Shown here: in pieces, positions 60,931 through 64,000 of the stretch
Layout: each line of letters opens with the position of its first letter
How positions within the stretch are numbered: position 1 is the stretch's first letter
Assembly (NCBI GenBank): GCA_910591455.2
Contig: OU342817.1
Span: 20,586,890 to 20,650,889, forward strand
Source: Pholis gunnellus
Taxonomy: Eukaryota; Chordata; Actinopteri; Perciformes; Pholidae
Direction: 5' to 3'
DNA: 64,000 nucleotides
Program-made: the position numbers and the translations under genes
Notes under the pieces: model-generated
Databases searched by the model: none
What the model was told of the DNA's origin: nothing
What the model saw: the letters and a program-made list of their open reading frames with translations, nothing else

Positions 60931-62486
60931 GTATTGACCCACTTGAAGTACGCCTACAATAACAGCGATTTGACGAGTCCTTAAAACAGAGACAGATCGA
61001 GCTTCTCATGTCAATAAGAAACCCAATAAATAAAGATTTTAAGAATACTGTTGAATTATTCCTTTAATGCTCCTGCAATGGCCTGCAGTCTATCCCTGTT
61101 TGTCTCTGCAGTAGAAAGTACGTGTGTCTATATTTGCAGACAGAATTAAGTATTCATCCGCTGGCTGTCAGAAGCATTTGTTGTTTGTCGACTTTATCTT
61201 AAAACAACAGAGCAGCTTGTGGCTCAAACTATAATTTTACTGCTGTACACCGCACAAAAGAGCACAGCATTGTTTGTTAAATGGCTTTTAACCGTGTCCT
61301 GCCAATGCAGATAAGAGTGCATCACCCATAACATAAACAAGTGGTACTTGGCCAGGTTCAAACCTATTGGGCAAAGTATTTGACAGTGAAATTGTGTCCT
61401 AATGGCATTGGCAATTATTAAAGACATCTTAAAAAGATAGAGTACTCCAATGAAGTACAACTGCAGCTGATATATTACCATCTAGAAAAACCGTCAATGT
61501 GGATACTGCTTAGCATGCCCGAGCTATTTTAGTCTGACTCACTGTGAGGCCTCTGTGACTCGATTGCCCATTGATGCACATTCAGGAAATGTACTTGTGT
61601 CATTATCTATGGTTCTTGATGCATTCAGGTATGAATCTCCACAGATCTCTGCTCAGATACTTTGTCTTTGATGGCAATTTTGTATGGTTAGTATTAAAAT
61701 TGCTGATAGAAAGATGCGATGTGGGGAATACAAATACAGGTATGTTTGTAGCAATTAAAGTCCATCTTATGGGAGAAATTTTTGGTACCAAAGGAATGCG
61801 ACTACATTTGTCATCATGTTTTGTCACACCACTACCATATGCTTGGAATGCCTCTGGGTATTGGGTAAGAACCTTTATGTAGGGAATCCACAGACATACT
61901 GACAGACAAATAGAATGAAAATGCATGTTTTGGAGGGATTGAATTCTTTTGCTATTGATGGGGATTTGACTACATTTGATTAACATGAACTATATAGGAT
62001 TATGGCTCCCTTTATGTTTGCCATTTTGGACCAACTTTGTGACATCACAGAAACAGACTTGATGTGGGCCAACACCAGCCATTAAATAACCCCTTAATTC
62101 TTGTTTGTGCTCCTTTATTTGGGGATTATGACCTCGCTCTCTTTTTCAAAGTGCACTGTGTGCAAGGTTTTGTTGACAAACAGATGAAGAAGAAATAACA
62201 AACATCTTTTGCATAATATTTGAACCTTCAATGGCAGAAACAACAAAGAGTTTTCATGAGTTAAGGAGTCATACGGAAAATGGTGCCGTGCCAACAGCGG
62301 CGACTTCACTTAATCTGGTTGATTAGACTTCTGCTCAGGTTAAAATGTCACTAAATGTGAACTAGACGAGATCATATTCAACTTGATGGAGCACATATGG
62401 CACAAGTGATGGAGATGCCTTCAGGTCCAGCCCTTGAAAACAGAGTGGCCAGCTGGTGAAGCAAACCAAGGGGCAAGTTTTTCCAG
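60931..62486. other. No gene recognised
   Basis: Two overlapping opposite-strand frames of 103 and 127 codons near 61600-61980 have no recognisable similarity. Confidence 0.4.
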
Positions 62487-62760
62487 TTAAAGGGACAGTG
62501 TGTAACATTTAAGGGGGTTTATTGGCAGATATTGAATATAATATTCATAACTATGTTTTAATCAGTGTATAATCACCCGAAACTAAGAATCGTAGTGTTT
62601 TCCTTAGCTTAGAAAAAGCCATTTATATATACGTAGGGACCCGGTCGTCTTCCACGGAGTCCGCCATCTTGCACCATCGTGTTTCTACAGCAGCCCAGAA
62701 TGGACACTTTCGCGTTTACGTTATCTGAAGATAGGGATGCGTTCCAAAACCCGGTAAGAA
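62487..62760 (+). mobile_element. Left part of a common fish dispersed element
   Basis: TTAAAGGGACAGTGTGTAAC, then GATATTGAATATAATATTCA, GTGTATAATCACCCGAAA, CACGGAGTCCGCCATCTTGC and GCAGCCCAGAATGGAC. I recognise this order from a repeat abundant in percomorph genomes. An inverted partner end (GTTACACACTG) was not seen before the window ends. Confidence 0.55.
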
Positions 62761-63473
62761 ACCCGGGGCTAACTAATTAAAGATCATAGTATTGATAAGC
62801 CCCGACTTTACTGGTGCTTTTTATTATCACGCTGCAGCGCGCATTTGCTCTGCTCTCTGTTGGGCTGATCAACTTCAACCACACACACACACATAGACAC
62901 AACTACACATCGACACAAACACACAAATAGAAGCAGATAGACCGCTGTGGTGAAGTAAACCAGGTAACGTGAAGGACACTCGAGTTAACGGCAACTACGT
63001 TTGTTACTGTACGTGCACTAAAATGCTTGTGAGTATAAAGCCAATACTTTATCAATACATCTGTGAACATGTAAAACGAAAGCTTTGTTTTTAGTAAACT
63101 TCTCTGTAGGCTGAGATAAAGTGAACAGGAGGATAATGCAGCGAACAGCACGTTGAGCATAAATGCCTCCATGAATGCTCGTAGGTGGCATCCGCGGAGG
63201 CTTTCGCTACGCTGCCAAGCACGGGTATAGACAAAGCTTTATGTACCAGCAGGGCTTAACACTCAGCTGGAATGTTGAGCAGAAGGACATTCATAACACA
63301 ACGATAAGTTAATTCACACTGCTTCCTGCTGTGGAACAAAACCTTGTCAGTCAACCACAGCCAACATCGTGCTAACGTAGGGTGCTAACGTACAAAGCTA
63401 ACTGGAGATTCCCTTCGCACTGCTGTGCATAATTGTTTCACGATAAAACCTTTCATTAAAAGAGTGCTGTATA
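62761..63473. other. No gene recognised
   Basis: A short CA run near 62880-62892. May be the interior of the element starting at 62487. Confidence 0.4.
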
Positions 63474-63850
63474 TAATAATAATACATTTTATTTGTATAG
63501 CGCTTTAAAAAGGTACTCAAAGGCACCTTACATGGTAAAAACTAAAACAATAAAAGCAGTTACAATATAAAAAAGTTAGATGACATAAGAGTAAGGAACA
63601 AAACAAAAACATACATAACTAGCTTCACAGGTTAAACCTAGATTTACATAGGTGAGTTTTAAGTGCAGGTTTGAGAGTGGCGAGTGACGGAGAATGTCTG
63701 CGGTGTTGGGGGAGAGAGTTCCAGAGGGAGGGGGCAGCGATGGAGAAGGCCCTGTCCCCCCAGGTCCGATGCTTGGACAGAGTAGGGGGGTAAGGAGGTT
63801 GGCGTCGGCGAGGTTGGTGGTCTCTGGTACGGGAGTGTGGGAGAGGTCTA
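63474..63850 (-). pseudogene. LINE ORF2 C-terminus and 3' tail, minus strand
   Basis: On the minus strand WGDRAFSIAAPSLWNSLP, then LATLKPALKTHLCKSRFNL and a stop: the conserved C-terminal RAFSxAAPxLWNxLP...LKTHLF block of CR1/L2-group LINEs. The 3' end, inverted AAAGCGCTATACAAATAAAAT with an ATT repeat, is at 63474. The copy is 5'-truncated, with no RT core. Confidence 0.8.
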
Positions 63851-63892
63851 AGCTAGCTGAAATGTAAAGAACATTATGACATTAAGTGCGAC

Positions 63893-64000
63893 TGGCTCAG
63901 TGGTAAAGTGACTGAGGTTTAGTGACTGAAACAGCAGTTCGATCCCCGGTTCCACTAATCCATGTTTATGTGTCCGTGGGCAAGACACTTAACCCCAAAT
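63893..64000 (+). mobile_element. tRNA-derived SINE, cut by window end
   Basis: A-box-like TGGCTCAGTGGTAAAG, B-box GTTCGATCCCCGG, body TATGTGTCCGTGGGCAAGACACTTAACCCC. The 3' part lies outside the window. Confidence 0.85.

Overview
The window reads as repeat-rich intergenic (or deep intronic) DNA from a teleost fish, probably a percomorph. The evidence is the set of fish-type transposons: Rex1, Rex3 and L2 LINEs, SINEs carrying an L2 tail, Tc1, hAT and PIF/Harbinger elements. Very long CA/TG microsatellites fit the same picture. I found no convincing host protein-coding exon, rRNA, tRNA gene or CRISPR array. Every reading frame with recognisable protein similarity belongs to a transposable element, and nearly all of them are broken.

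Layout. 1-3.7 kb: a DNA-element copy with inverted termini (150-1084), TG repeats, a SINE and a 94-bp CA tract. 3.7-15 kb: mostly featureless, with a SINE, two LINE remnants, GA and TG tracts and an 891-bp non-autonomous hAT element bounded by an 8-bp target duplication (12828-13718). 18.9-20.5 kb: LTR-like repeats flanking a Tc1 remnant, into which an 83-bp Rex3 tail inserted. 21.7-22.2 kb: a 14-bp minisatellite. 23.4-31.6 kb: two copies of a TIR element; a 664-bp hAT-like MITE beside an AT-rich satellite of 32 monomers of exactly 39 bp with a nine-monomer higher-order period; and a PIF/Harbinger 5' end with an intact Myb-like first exon. 33-36 kb: a MITE carrying a SINE, and another LTR-like repeat.

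The centre (36411-42867) is a hAT/Charlie-type element that has been a target for others. It holds a broken transposase, a 256-bp LTR-like insertion with a 5-bp duplication, a SINE, a LINE 3' tail and an apparently full-length but inactive Rex3 with a 10-bp target duplication.

43-64 kb: small LINE tails, a perfect hairpin, a 205-bp MITE, a second copy of the first element (48407-49621), an internally deleted L2 (52690-54380), a complete 1084-bp copy of the TIR element (54431-55514), a Rex1 (56540-58224) and scattered remnants ending in a SINE cut by the window edge.

How the parts relate: the L2 copy ends in the same 3' tail as the SINEs, as expected if L2 machinery mobilised them. The nested insertions give a relative order of activity. 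Nothing here looks like a new enzymatic system. The least familiar items are the TIR family with copies at 23.4, 30.9 and 54.4 kb, the 39-bp higher-order satellite, and the LTR-like insertion inside the hAT transposase.
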